The translations under genes were made by a program, and so were the position numbers. Source: an uncultured Oscillospiraceae bacterium (lineage in GTDB: Bacteria; Bacillota; Clostridia; Oscillospirales; Oscillospiraceae). From it: a stretch of DNA of 64,000 nt. Position 1 is the stretch's first letter. Each line of letters opens with the position of its first letter. Where the stretch lies: assembly GCA_934591845.1 (NCBI GenBank), contig CAKTPO010000001.1, positions 62,001 through 126,000 on the forward strand, written 5' to 3'. A model generated the notes under the pieces. That model was not told where the DNA came from. It saw only the letters and a list, made by a program, of their open reading frames with translations, and made no database searches. This document shows, piece after piece, positions 7,861-15,408 of this stretch.

Positions 7861-9060
7861 TTAAGCCATGGGAACGTACACGCCGTTCTCAATGACCACA
7901 GCAGCGGGAGCCTTGGAGATCATGCCGTTCTCATCCCAGTGCATACCGGTGCCGGTAAGACCATCTACGGTCATGGTGGTAAACTGAGCTTTCAGCGCAT
8001 CACAGATTTCGGAAGCGGACTCGGTGCCGGTGACACCGGCGGCGGTCAGAGCGTCATAGATGGCGTAAATTACATCGTAGCCGTCAGCAGCGAACTGATT
8101 GGGAACCAGGCCATCCATCTTTGCCTTGAACTTGGTGACAAAGGACTGAATCGCCTCATCAGAAGCATTGGCATCGAAAGGAGTCATCAGAGCCAGACCC
8201 TCAGCCAGAGCGGTGTCAAAGCCCTCAACAGTCAGGATACCATCCATGCCGTCACAGCCGAAGAACTTGGGGGTGTAGCCGATTCTGTTGGCGTAGCTCA
8301 GGATCTGAGCAGCCTCAGTGTAGTAGATGGGCAGGAACACCAGATCCGCACCGGCCTCCTGGCACTTGGTCACCTGAGTGGACAGGTCCGCCTTGTTGTC
8401 AGCGGTAAAGGAAGTGGTAGCTACGATTTCAACGCCCATGGTAGCGGCATTTGCGGAGAAGCCCTTGTACAGGCCGCTGGAATAGTCGTCAGAGGAATCG
8501 TAGATGATGCCGACCTTGGAGCCAGCATACTTGGTGGAAACCAGTTCTGCGGCACTGGCGCCCTGGTTGGGGTCGGTGAAGCACATCTGGAAGATGTTGT
8601 CACCGGTGGTAGCCAGAGACTCAGCAGAAGCAGAGGGAGTCAGGTTGAACATGTTGTCAGCGAAAGACTCAGGCGCAACGGCCAGAGCGGCACCGGTGGT
8701 GACCTGACCGGCCATGACCTGCATGCCCCAGTCTTTCAGAACATTGTAAGCGGAAACAGCCTTTTCGCCATCGGCTTCATCATCCTGGGCGTTGAACTCC
8801 AGCTGCAGGCCGTCCTTGGCGTTGATCTCCTCAACGGCGATCTCCATGCCAGCCTTGACAGCCAGGCCATAAGCGGAGGCACCGCCGGTCAGAGGGCCGG
8901 ACATGCCAATTTTAACGGTGCCGTTACCCTGAACAGCAGCGGCGGTTTCGCCAGCGGCGGCTGTGGTCGCAGCAGCGCTGGTAGAGGAACTGTTGCCGCA
9001 GCCAGCGAAGGAAGCGGCTACCATAGCCAGAGCCATGGTGAATGCAAGTACCTTTTTCAT
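7861..9060 (-). CDS. livK: Branched-chain amino acid ABC transporter substrate-binding lipoprotein
   Basis: A 399-residue periplasmic-binding-type (Leu/Ile/Val-binding fold I) lipoprotein anchored outside the membrane. The signal peptide KKVLAFTMALAMVAASFAGC ends in a lipobox (FAGC, Cys 20), followed by a Ser/Thr/Ala-rich linker to about residue 45. The binding domain begins VKIGMSGPLTGGASAYG and includes KVGIIYDSSDDYSSGL. The start ATG 9060 is set by AAAGGAG 9 bases upstream. The gene is preceded by a 46-codon ORF and hairpins at 9099-9154. The exact ligand cannot be told from sequence. Confidence 0.94.
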   Translation of the reverse strand: MKKVLAFTMALAMVAASFAGCGNSSSTSAAATTAAAGETAAAVQGNGTVKIGMSGPLTGGASAYGLAVKAGMEIAVEEINAKDGLQLEFNAQDDEADGEKAVSAYNVLKDWGMQVMAGQVTTGAALAVAPESFADNMFNLTPSASAESLATTGDNIFQMCFTDPNQGASAAELVSTKYAGSKVGIIYDSSDDYSSGLYKGFSANAATMGVEIVATTSFTADNKADLSTQVTKCQEAGADLVFLPIYYTEAAQILSYANRIGYTPKFFGCDGMDGILTVEGFDTALAEGLALMTPFDANASDEAIQSFVTKFKAKMDGLVPNQFAADGYDVIYAIYDALTAAGVTGTESASEICDALKAQFTTMTVDGLTGTGMHWDENGMISKAPAAVVIENGVYVPMA

Positions 9061-9098
9061 TTTTCTTTTCTCCTTTACATAGAAACTTGGAAAACTAT

Positions 9099-9154
9099 AA
9101 AAAAGCGGCTGCACCCGCAGTCGCCTCTTCATACAACATGAAGCCCCGACTGCG
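9099..9154 (-). promoter_or_regulatory. Possible attenuator between small ORF and livK
   Basis: On the minus strand a two-part hairpin (CGCAGTCG 9147-9154 with CGACTGCG 9116-9123, plus inner CTTCAT/ATGAAG) starts just past the small-ORF stop. Its 3' arm overlaps a shorter hairpin, GCGG (9115-9118) with CCGC (9105-9108), followed by six T (9099-9104), which looks like a weak terminator. The two cannot form together, the usual layout of an antiterminator/terminator pair. The first hairpin begins four bases after the small-ORF stop, so a ribosome at the stop would mask it. This is inferred from pairing only. Confidence 0.4.
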
Positions 9155-9157
9155 CAA

Positions 9158-9298
9158 CTACCCCATAATTCGCAGACTCAGCGCACACAGCTCAACGACC
9201 CGCAAACCGGCTAGCAACAATACGGGAATTATCAAGCAAGCGGCAACGGGCCATGCAAGCTGATACTCTACTTTTTCATTGTGCATTTTCTGAAACAT
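9158..9298 (-). CDS. Small membrane-type ORF (46 residues) leading the liv operon
   Basis: ATG 9298 follows a strong AAGGAGG site (7-base spacing) and lies about 30 bases after a near-consensus promoter, so translation is likely. The product has a charged N-terminus (KMHNEKVEYQ), one hydrophobic segment (PVAACLIIPVLLLAGL) and a second short one. It holds many Leu, Ile and Val codons (about 17 of 46), which could make it a leader peptide sensing branched-chain amino acids, but hydrophobic segments carry these anyway. It ends 97 bases before livK. Alternatives are a small subunit of the transporter or an attenuation leader. Confidence 0.6.
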   Translation of the reverse strand: MFQKMHNEKVEYQLAWPVAACLIIPVLLLAGLRVVELCALSLRIMG

Positions 9299-9328
9299 AG
9301 CCGTTACCTCCTTGTTGAATGTGAACAT

Positions 9329-9357
9329 ATTGTATCTCTCACAAGGACATTTGTCAA
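9329..9357 (-). promoter_or_regulatory. Promoter of the liv operon
   Basis: Minus-strand TTGACA (9352-9357), a 17-base spacer and TACAAT (9329-9334) form one of the strongest promoters in the window, 30 bases before the small ORF that leads livKHMGF. Confidence 0.85.
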
Positions 9358-9463
9358 CAAGGTAAACACCACTAATGTTATTTTATAATTCCTTCATTTT
9401 TTGTACAAAAACCACAATATGTCATCTGTCAGCGCATCTCGGACACCTGTCCGCCCACCGTAG

Positions 9464-9501
9464 CAAAAATCCCGGAGCGATCAAAAAGCTCCGGGATTTT
9501 T
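9464..9501 (-). terminator. Terminator after the PBP gene
   Basis: AAAAATCCCGGAGC and GCTCCGGGATTTTT form a 14-bp stem flanked by A and T runs, one base past the PBP stop on the minus strand. It also separates this operon from the liv promoter. Confidence 0.88.
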
Positions 9502-9502
9502 A

Positions 9503-10879
9503 TCATCTGTGTTGGTCCAATTCCGTCTTGCACACCGGAAGGACCTGGGAAAGCACTGGTACACAGGCCGCGCTGCCATAGCCGCCGTTTTCAACGACCA
9601 CAATAAAGGCAAGCGGATATGCTTCATCTGCCAGGAAGCCCGCAAACATGGCGTTGGACTTCTGCCCCCCGCCCAGCTGGCTGGTGCCGGATTTGGCACA
9701 GACGGAAAGGCCGGGGAAATGGCCGTCACCATAAATGGTCTGTACGTCGTTACGAAGATAGCTTTTCAGTTTCTCCGCGGTTTTCTCGCTCATAATCCGT
9801 CCGGTGGTCTTTGCCTGGGCTTCATATACGGTTTCTCCGTTCCGCTCCACAGAGGCAACCAGATATGGCTCTACCCCTTTTCCCCCTGCGGCGATGGTTC
9901 CCAGGAAAGTCATAAACCGTGCCGGGTTGATCAGGTCCGAGTGCTGCCCGATGCAGCTCCAGGCAAAGGATGCGCCGCCGGTATTGGAAATATCGTAATT
10001 TCCCCTGGCACTGGTCACACCGTCAAAGGACACCGGCTCTGTAATGGCATATTTGGAAACGTACTTTTCCATGTTCTTTCTGCCCACCAGCTTGGCGATT
10101 TGCGCAAAGCTGCAATTGCAGGAATGGGCCAGTGCGCCTTTTAAGTCCAGGGTGCCGTGGGCAGTCTCACAGGTCACAGCCTCGGTGCCGTATTCATAAG
10201 CCCCGTCACAGTAGAAAGTCATGCCCTCAATTCCGGGTACGCATTCCAGCGCAGCCGCCACGGTGACGACTTTATAAATGGACCCCGGCACATAAGTAGA
10301 CTGCAAAAAGCGGTTCAGGTAAACACCCTCATATTTTCCGGAGGAATCCCCCTCAATATCCGGTATATTGTCCGGGTCATAGGTGGGAGACGTGACGGCA
10401 CATAGGATCTGGCCGGTTTGGTAGTTATAGATGCCAACGGTACCCTTGCGGCCATTGAGGGCTTCCAGTGCCGCATTCTGCACGGCGGCCGACAGTCCCA
10501 GACGGATCACACCCTCACTTCCGCTGTAGTCGTACAGGCCGCTGACCTTGTCGTAGCCAGCCATCATGGCGGCGTAATTTGTAACGGCCCCCGCCTGAAT
10601 GCTGCCATTCCGATCGCCCAGCCAGTGCATGGTAGAGGCACGGGTCTGGGCGTTGTCTGAATAGGTTCTGCCGTCGGTCATATCCAGCAGCAGCACCCCA
10701 TCCCGATCCACTACAGTCCCTCGGCCCAGATTGCTGTTTTTGTAAATATGGGGCGAGCCTGTGGAAACGATCCATCGGTCCGCTTGCAGCACATACTCCC
10801 CTACAAAAAAGCCCATTCCTCCCAGAAGCAGCCCCACGAAAAGGAACATCATCCAGGTTCTTTTGGTTACTCTGTTCAT
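9503..10879 (-). CDS. Penicillin-binding transpeptidase (PbpA/FtsI-like)
   Basis: A 458-residue class B-type PBP that cross-links peptidoglycan outside the membrane. It has one N-terminal membrane anchor (WMMFLFVGLLLGGMGFFVG, about 8-26), a short N-terminal domain without a PASTA tail, and the three active-site motifs: SxxK in PGSIYKV (about 215), SxN in HSCNCSFAQ and KSGT in CAKSGTSQLGG (about 400). It follows an FtsW/RodA-type gene with 10 bases between, the usual SEDS-PBP pair in which the SEDS protein polymerises and the PBP cross-links. The start ATG 10879 is set by AGGAG; about 14 upstream codons in frame were rejected. A role in division, elongation or sporulation cannot be told apart. 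Confidence 0.9.
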   Translation of the reverse strand: MNRVTKRTWMMFLFVGLLLGGMGFFVGEYVLQADRWIVSTGSPHIYKNSNLGRGTVVDRDGVLLLDMTDGRTYSDNAQTRASTMHWLGDRNGSIQAGAVTNYAAMMAGYDKVSGLYDYSGSEGVIRLGLSAAVQNAALEALNGRKGTVGIYNYQTGQILCAVTSPTYDPDNIPDIEGDSSGKYEGVYLNRFLQSTYVPGSIYKVVTVAAALECVPGIEGMTFYCDGAYEYGTEAVTCETAHGTLDLKGALAHSCNCSFAQIAKLVGRKNMEKYVSKYAITEPVSFDGVTSARGNYDISNTGGASFAWSCIGQHSDLINPARFMTFLGTIAAGGKGVEPYLVASVERNGETVYEAQAKTTGRIMSEKTAEKLKSYLRNDVQTIYGDGHFPGLSVCAKSGTSQLGGGQKSNAMFAGFLADEAYPLAFIVVVENGGYGSAACVPVLSQVLPVCKTELDQHR

Positions 10880-10889
10880 TGGTATACTC

Positions 10890-12599
10890 CTATTTGTTAA
10901 ATCGCACGGCAAAACTGGCATTCTGGCGGGTATCCGCCGCTTTTACAAAAGCCAGCAGTCCCCAGGCACCAATCATGCTGGTTCCGCCATTGGAAAGGAA
11001 TGGAAAAGTCACGCCGGTAAAGGGCAAAACATCTACCGTGCCCAGGCAATTGAGGGATGCCTGTATCAGAAGGATCCCCGCCGCCGTACAGCCACCGATG
11101 CAGTAAAAACTGCTGCGGGAAACCCGGGAGGTGCGCATGGAGAAAAGTCCCAGCACGGAAATGGCCAAAACCGCCTGCAGTGCCATCAGCAGCCCCCATT
11201 CCTCAGAGATGGTGGCAAACACAATGTCTGAGTCTGCGGCAAACACCTTTTGCAGATAGCCATTCCCCGGCCCTAAACCGTAGAGGCCGCCGGAGGCAAT
11301 GCACATGATGGCCTGGGTCTGCTGATAGCCGGAGGTATAGGGGCTTTCCCAGATATGCCGCCAGTTGGCAAACCGGTTCATGGCATGGGGCGCAATTTGA
11401 ATGGCCAAAACTCCGGCAAAAGCCAAAGCCGTACAGGCCAAAGCGATGGTGCCCACGCTGCCGGAACGAAGATAGGCAATGATCAGGAATGCACAGAAGA
11501 AAATCATTGCCGTGCCAAAGTCATTCATAATGGCCAGCAATCCACAGATCACAACGGAATAGGCGATGAAAAGAATCAGATTCCGTTTATTCATGATCCG
11601 GTCCATGGTGGAAGCGCCAGCGTAGACAAAGCACACCTTGGAAAGCTCCGAGGGCTGTAGGGACATGCCGCCGATCACCAGCCAGTTTTTGGCACCGTAG
11701 TATTCCTTGCCAAACAGCAAGGTCACCACCAGGAAGCCAACACCTGCCAGCACCGCCAGGTAACGCACCCGCTTGGCCCGCTCCAAGTCCCGCAGAGACC
11801 AACCGATCACCAGGAACATGATGACCCCTAAGAACATGGCCGCAGACTGCTTTCCCAGTTCTCCCGGCTTTACCGTGGCAATGGCCGCCACGCCAATGGT
11901 ACAAAGGAAGAATGCCAGCGTTTCCACCTCAAAGGAACTTCTGCGAATCATCAGATAGAAGACAAACAGCAGCCACTGGCAGGCCATTACACTGCCAAAA
12001 CCCAGCAGATAGAGCGGATACTCCTCTGCAGGTCCGTTCAGCAGGAAGCCGATAAACATAGTCATTTGCAGCAGCGTCAAAATCAGCAACCCCAATAGAC
12101 CACTCCAACCGCTGGAACCCTTGGTCCGCAGCTGTGATTGCAGTTGCTCCTGCCGTTTGGTGATGGGCTGTAGGGTCATATCCACGCCGCCGATGGAAAC
12201 CGTATCTCCCTCATGGAGGGCGCAGATGTCTACCCGGTCTCCGTTGACCCAGGTGCCGGTTTTGGAACTGGCATCTGAAATGGTCCAGCTGCCGTCATCA
12301 TACCGGGTCAAAACGGCATGGTTCCGGGACACTGTAGAAAGGGCAATGGTAATATCGCTGCTTTTGCTTCTGCCAATGACATTTTCCCAGTGGGTCACCG
12401 CCACCTGGGAGCCATCGGAAAACTTGAGCCACGCCCATATTTCCGGCTCCCTGCGGAAAGAAATCAGGGGCCGGGCACAGTGCAGCAGCAGCCACAGGCC
12501 CAGGGCCGGAACCAAATACCGGGATATGGCCAGAAAAACCGCCGCATATGTATCTCTGGATGAAAGAACCAGATCAAATAGTTCATGTAATTGGTTCAA
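10890..12599 (-). CDS. FHA domain plus FtsW/RodA/SpoVE-type SEDS protein
   Basis: A 569-residue fusion. Residues 1-45 hold a membrane segment, about 50-145 a forkhead-associated domain (VIGRSKSSDITI and SRNHAVL match the FHA phosphothreonine-binding core), and about 160-560 a SEDS polymerase with about ten helices. The SEDS part has GGMSLQPSELSKV, NDFGTAMIFF and PFLSNGGTSMIGAW. SEDS proteins polymerise lipid II into glycan. The FHA domain suggests docking to a Ser/Thr-kinase-phosphorylated partner. The start is TTG 12599, overlapping the endonuclease stop (TTGA), with GGAG 8 bases upstream. The PBP follows. Confidence 0.9.
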   Translation of the reverse strand: MNQLHELFDLVLSSRDTYAAVFLAISRYLVPALGLWLLLHCARPLISFRREPEIWAWLKFSDGSQVAVTHWENVIGRSKSSDITIALSTVSRNHAVLTRYDDGSWTISDASSKTGTWVNGDRVDICALHEGDTVSIGGVDMTLQPITKRQEQLQSQLRTKGSSGWSGLLGLLILTLLQMTMFIGFLLNGPAEEYPLYLLGFGSVMACQWLLFVFYLMIRRSSFEVETLAFFLCTIGVAAIATVKPGELGKQSAAMFLGVIMFLVIGWSLRDLERAKRVRYLAVLAGVGFLVVTLLFGKEYYGAKNWLVIGGMSLQPSELSKVCFVYAGASTMDRIMNKRNLILFIAYSVVICGLLAIMNDFGTAMIFFCAFLIIAYLRSGSVGTIALACTALAFAGVLAIQIAPHAMNRFANWRHIWESPYTSGYQQTQAIMCIASGGLYGLGPGNGYLQKVFAADSDIVFATISEEWGLLMALQAVLAISVLGLFSMRTSRVSRSSFYCIGGCTAAGILLIQASLNCLGTVDVLPFTGVTFPFLSNGGTSMIGAWGLLAFVKAADTRQNASFAVRFNK

Positions 12600-13444
12600 A
12601 ACGTAGTCTCCTTGTAAATGCTCCCCATCCTGCGCAGCATTTTGATTTCTCGTTCGTAGCCATCCAGGTTGTTAGGGGTCTCCAAAATCATGGGTTTTCC
12701 ATTAAGGGCAGGATCATCTAAAATGTACTGAAAAGCATCTATCCCGATTTTGCCCTGCCCGATGCGCTCATGTCGGTCTTTGTGACTTCCGCAGCTATTC
12801 ATAGAGTCATTTAAGTGCAGCGCTTTCAGTCGCTCCAAACCGACCACCCGGTCAAATTCCTCGAAAACGCCAGCTACATTCCCAGCCAAATCATATCCGG
12901 CATCAAACACATGACAGGTATCCATACAAACGCCGACCTTGGGACTGCCGACGGCATCCAGAATCATGCGCATCTCCTCAAAACTTCTTCCGAGTTCGCT
13001 CCCCTTCCCAGACATGGTTTCCAGCAGGATGGTCACAGGGTAGTCCGGTTCCAGGGCCTTCCGCAGCGCCTGGACAATGTACTCGATTCCCTGCTCTACA
13101 CCCTGACCCACATGATTTCCGGGGTGGATGTTATAGAAAGATCCAGGGAAAACCGAAAGCCGACGAAGATCATCCTCCAAAATCTCCTCTGCGAATCCCC
13201 GGACCTCCTCATTTCTGCCGCAGAGATTCATAATATACGGACCGTGGGCAACCATGGGGCCTATCTGGTAGTGGTGCATCAACTGCAATGCGGCTGAAAC
13301 GTCATAAGGGTCCTGGGGCTTACATCGGCCGCTCCGGGGATTTCTCGTGAAGAACGCAAGGGTATTGGCATCCATGACCTTGCATTGACGAACCATAACC
13401 CCATAACCGCTTACAGAAGACATATGGCATCCCAGTACCAGCAT
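12596..13444 (-). CDS. nfo: Endonuclease IV (AP endonuclease)
   Basis: A 282-residue TIM-barrel deoxyribonuclease IV that cuts the DNA backbone 5' of abasic sites in base-excision repair. The zinc-ligand segments of the family are visible: YNIHPGNHVG (about 105), LLETMSGKGSELG (about 140), VCMDTCHVFDAGYD (about 172-185), LHLNDSMNSCGSHKDRHE and LETPNNL. The length is normal. An AAGGGGG site precedes ATG 13444. Its stop overlaps the TTG start of the FHA-FtsW gene. The three genes down to the PBP probably form one transcript despite unrelated roles. Confidence 0.93.
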   Translation of the reverse strand: MLVLGCHMSSVSGYGVMVRQCKVMDANTLAFFTRNPRSGRCKPQDPYDVSAALQLMHHYQIGPMVAHGPYIMNLCGRNEEVRGFAEEILEDDLRRLSVFPGSFYNIHPGNHVGQGVEQGIEYIVQALRKALEPDYPVTILLETMSGKGSELGRSFEEMRMILDAVGSPKVGVCMDTCHVFDAGYDLAGNVAGVFEEFDRVVGLERLKALHLNDSMNSCGSHKDRHERIGQGKIGIDAFQYILDDPALNGKPMILETPNNLDGYEREIKMLRRMGSIYKETTF

Positions 13445-13531
13445 TCCAGATTCCCCCTTTCAGGAACTTTTGCCATATGGTATCATATTTTTTCAAAAAA
13501 ATCAAATTATCGTTTTCTTCAGTTCCAATCT

Positions 13532-13542
13532 TGTGCTATAAT
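13532..13542 (+). promoter_or_regulatory. Extended -10 promoter of WYL regulator
   Basis: TGTGCTATAAT (extended -10 TGN-TATAAT, TATAAT at 13537-13542) lies about 35 bases before the WYL gene. The -35 region is poor (TTTTCT). The same 11 bases occur at 18286-18296 and 48691-48701. Confidence 0.6.
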
Positions 13543-13575
13543 AGAGGGGAGAAAGATGGAGAGGAAGTGGCATTC

Positions 13576-14577
13576 ATGGCAAAATCCGATAAGCAGAAGC
13601 TGATCATCCTGTATATTTGGGATTACCTGCAAAAAAACTCCCACCAGAACCATCCGGTGAGAGCAATAGAGTTACAGCAAATGCTGGAAAAAAAGGACAT
13701 TCTCTGTAATCGAAAAACAATCTATTCCACCATTGCCGTTTTGCAGGAATTTGGTGTAGATATTCTGATTTATCGTGGCAAAAACGGCGGTTATTACATT
13801 GGCCAGCGGGACTTTCAGCTGCCGGAAATCAAGCTGCTGATTGCCGCTGTCCAGTCCAGCCGGTTTCTGACAGAAGACAAATCCCTGGAACTGATTCAGA
13901 AACTTTGCAGTCTCACCAGCCAGCAGGAAGCGGAACAGGTCTGCCGGAATGTGGTGGTGGCCGGACGTATCAAGAACATGAACCAATCCATTTATTATGA
14001 TGTAGATACCATCCAGGAGGCCATTGTCAAAAACTGCCAGATTTCCTTCCGCTATTTTGACTGGGGCCTGGATGGCAGGCCCCGGTTTCGGGACAAAGAA
14101 TATACAGCCAGCCCTTATGGCATCTACCAGGACAATGAAAACTGCTACCTTCTGGCCCTGTCTCCCCGCCACGGCGTGACCAATTACCGGGTGGACCGCA
14201 TGAACCAGATCCAACTTCTGCCAACCCGCCGGGATCCCTGCCCAGAGTTGACCGGGCAGGCACTGAATGACTACGCCCAAAAGCAATTCCATATGTTTAA
14301 CGGCAAAACGGTGCAGGTCAAAATGCGCTTCCATAAAAGCCTGACCAATGTGGTAGTGGACCGGTTTGGCACCAGTGTGATGCTGTTTCCAGACGGAGAA
14401 GACCATTTTGTATTTACCGCTGACGTGGCCCAAAGTCCCATGTTTTTAAGCTGGGTCATTGGCTTTGGAGACAAGGCAAAAATTCTCTATCCTGCCAGTG
14501 TTCAGAAAGCCTGTCTGGAACTGTGCCGTCAGGTCAGTGCCCAGTATCAGGCCAGCGAAAAGGAAGAAAAAACCTGA
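13576..14577 (+). CDS. WYL-domain transcriptional regulator
   Basis: A 333-residue regulator with an N-terminal winged-helix DNA-binding domain (about 5-80; ELQQMLEKKDILCNRKTIYS is the recognition region), a WYL domain (about 140-220; FDWGLDGRPRFRDKEYTASP and the ALSPRHGVTNYRVDRM strand) and a C-terminal WCX region. WYL domains bind ligands such as nucleic acids or nucleotides and often control DNA-damage or defence genes. ATG 13576 was chosen over one 33 codons upstream because an AGAGGAAG site precedes it and the upstream stretch overlaps the promoter. It is divergent from nfo. Its 3' end overlaps the convergent lipoprotein gene by 31 bases. Confidence 0.85.
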   Translation: MAKSDKQKLIILYIWDYLQKNSHQNHPVRAIELQQMLEKKDILCNRKTIYSTIAVLQEFGVDILIYRGKNGGYYIGQRDFQLPEIKLLIAAVQSSRFLTEDKSLELIQKLCSLTSQQEAEQVCRNVVVAGRIKNMNQSIYYDVDTIQEAIVKNCQISFRYFDWGLDGRPRFRDKEYTASPYGIYQDNENCYLLALSPRHGVTNYRVDRMNQIQLLPTRRDPCPELTGQALNDYAQKQFHMFNGKTVQVKMRFHKSLTNVVVDRFGTSVMLFPDGEDHFVFTADVAQSPMFLSWVIGFGDKAKILYPASVQKACLELCRQVSAQYQASEKEEKT

Positions 14578-15035
14578 CTCCAAACGATTTGAGTGTCTTC
14601 GTTTCCATCTGCCGGACGTTGAACCGTCAGACAGTAATGGTAGTTTCCATCATCCAAAACTGTCCCCCGGCCCAGCAGCTCCCCGGTTTCCCCTGTAGCA
14701 GCCCATACAAACTCATACCGTTTTATCCCATCTGCCGCCGTTTCCATGACGGTCAGGTCTTCCCGTTTGCGGCCGCAAAGAGTTTTCAGTGTGGCATCCA
14801 AATCTCCGGCTTCCAGCACTTCCACGCTGATCTCATAGTCCTCAGACAGGTAGAATTGCCCTGTAGCCGTTTCCAGAATCTCCTGCCCGTCTTCCCCCGG
14901 AAGGTCTACCAGGATTTCCCGGGGCTGGGCCACCGCCGGGACATCCAATACATCCGCCACCGTTTCAAAAGTCTCCTGACTGCCGCACCCGGCCAAAAGC
15001 AGCAGCAGTATTCCCAACAGCACGCTCTTTTTCAA
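14547..15035 (-). CDS. Putative lipoprotein, unknown function
   Basis: About 162 residues: a lipoprotein signal (KKSVLLGILLLLLAGC, lipobox LAGC), an acidic linker and an alpha/beta-looking domain without a recognised motif. It ends in SQVFSSFSLA. The start is probably TTG 15035, because GGAGG lies 7 bases upstream; the ATG two codons earlier nearly abuts the site. It is divergent from the DUF1294 gene and convergent with the WYL gene, overlapping its end by 31 bases. A cell-surface lipoprotein is the safest statement. Confidence 0.7.
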   Translation of the reverse strand: MKKSVLLGILLLLLAGCGSQETFETVADVLDVPAVAQPREILVDLPGEDGQEILETATGQFYLSEDYEISVEVLEAGDLDATLKTLCGRKREDLTVMETAADGIKRYEFVWAATGETGELLGRGTVLDDGNYHYCLTVQRPADGNEDTQIVWSQVFSSFSLA

Positions 15036-15062
15036 AAACATCCCTCCAGAAAGGTCCTTTCC

Positions 15063-15344
15063 ATGAAAGAAATCTTAATCCTGTATCTGCTTTTAATCAA
15101 TGCCGTTGCCTTCCTGCTTATGCTAATTGACAAGTGGAAAGCGAAGAAAAATCTATGGCGCATCTCAGAAGCCACTTTGATGTCCACCGCTATTCTTGGC
15201 GGCGGCATTGGCGCACTGCTGGGAATGTACGCCGTTCACCACAAGACCCGGCACCTCAAGTTTACCCTGGGCATTCCACTGATTCTGGCAGTGCAAATTG
15301 GCATTTGTCTGTTTCTTTTCGCAAAATACAAGGGCTACTTCTGA
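15063..15344 (+). CDS. DUF1294 small membrane protein
   Basis: A 93-residue protein with three hydrophobic segments and the DUF1294 pattern: NAVAFLLMLIDKWKAKKNLWRI followed by SEATLMSTAILGGGIGALLG and HHKTRHLKFTLGIPLIL (positions about 13-80). The family is widespread and uncharacterised. In other proteins the domain is joined to cold-shock or nucleic-acid-binding parts, here absent. The start ATG 15063 has a weak AAAGG site. It shares a 27-base divergent region with the lipoprotein gene. Confidence 0.82.
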   Translation: MKEILILYLLLINAVAFLLMLIDKWKAKKNLWRISEATLMSTAILGGGIGALLGMYAVHHKTRHLKFTLGIPLILAVQIGICLFLFAKYKGYF

Positions 15345-15366
15345 ACTTTACATCCACTTTCATCAA

Positions 15367-15406
15367 AACATCCCGAATCTTCAAAAAAAGGAAGGTTCGG
15401 GATGTT
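15367..15406. terminator. Bidirectional terminator
   Basis: AACATCCCGAATCTTC (15367-15382) pairs with GAAGGTTCGGGATGTT (15391-15406), 15 of 16 positions, between the convergent DUF1294 and FAD-dehydrogenase genes. T residues follow the stem mainly on the minus strand. Confidence 0.75.
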
Positions 15407-15408
15407 CA

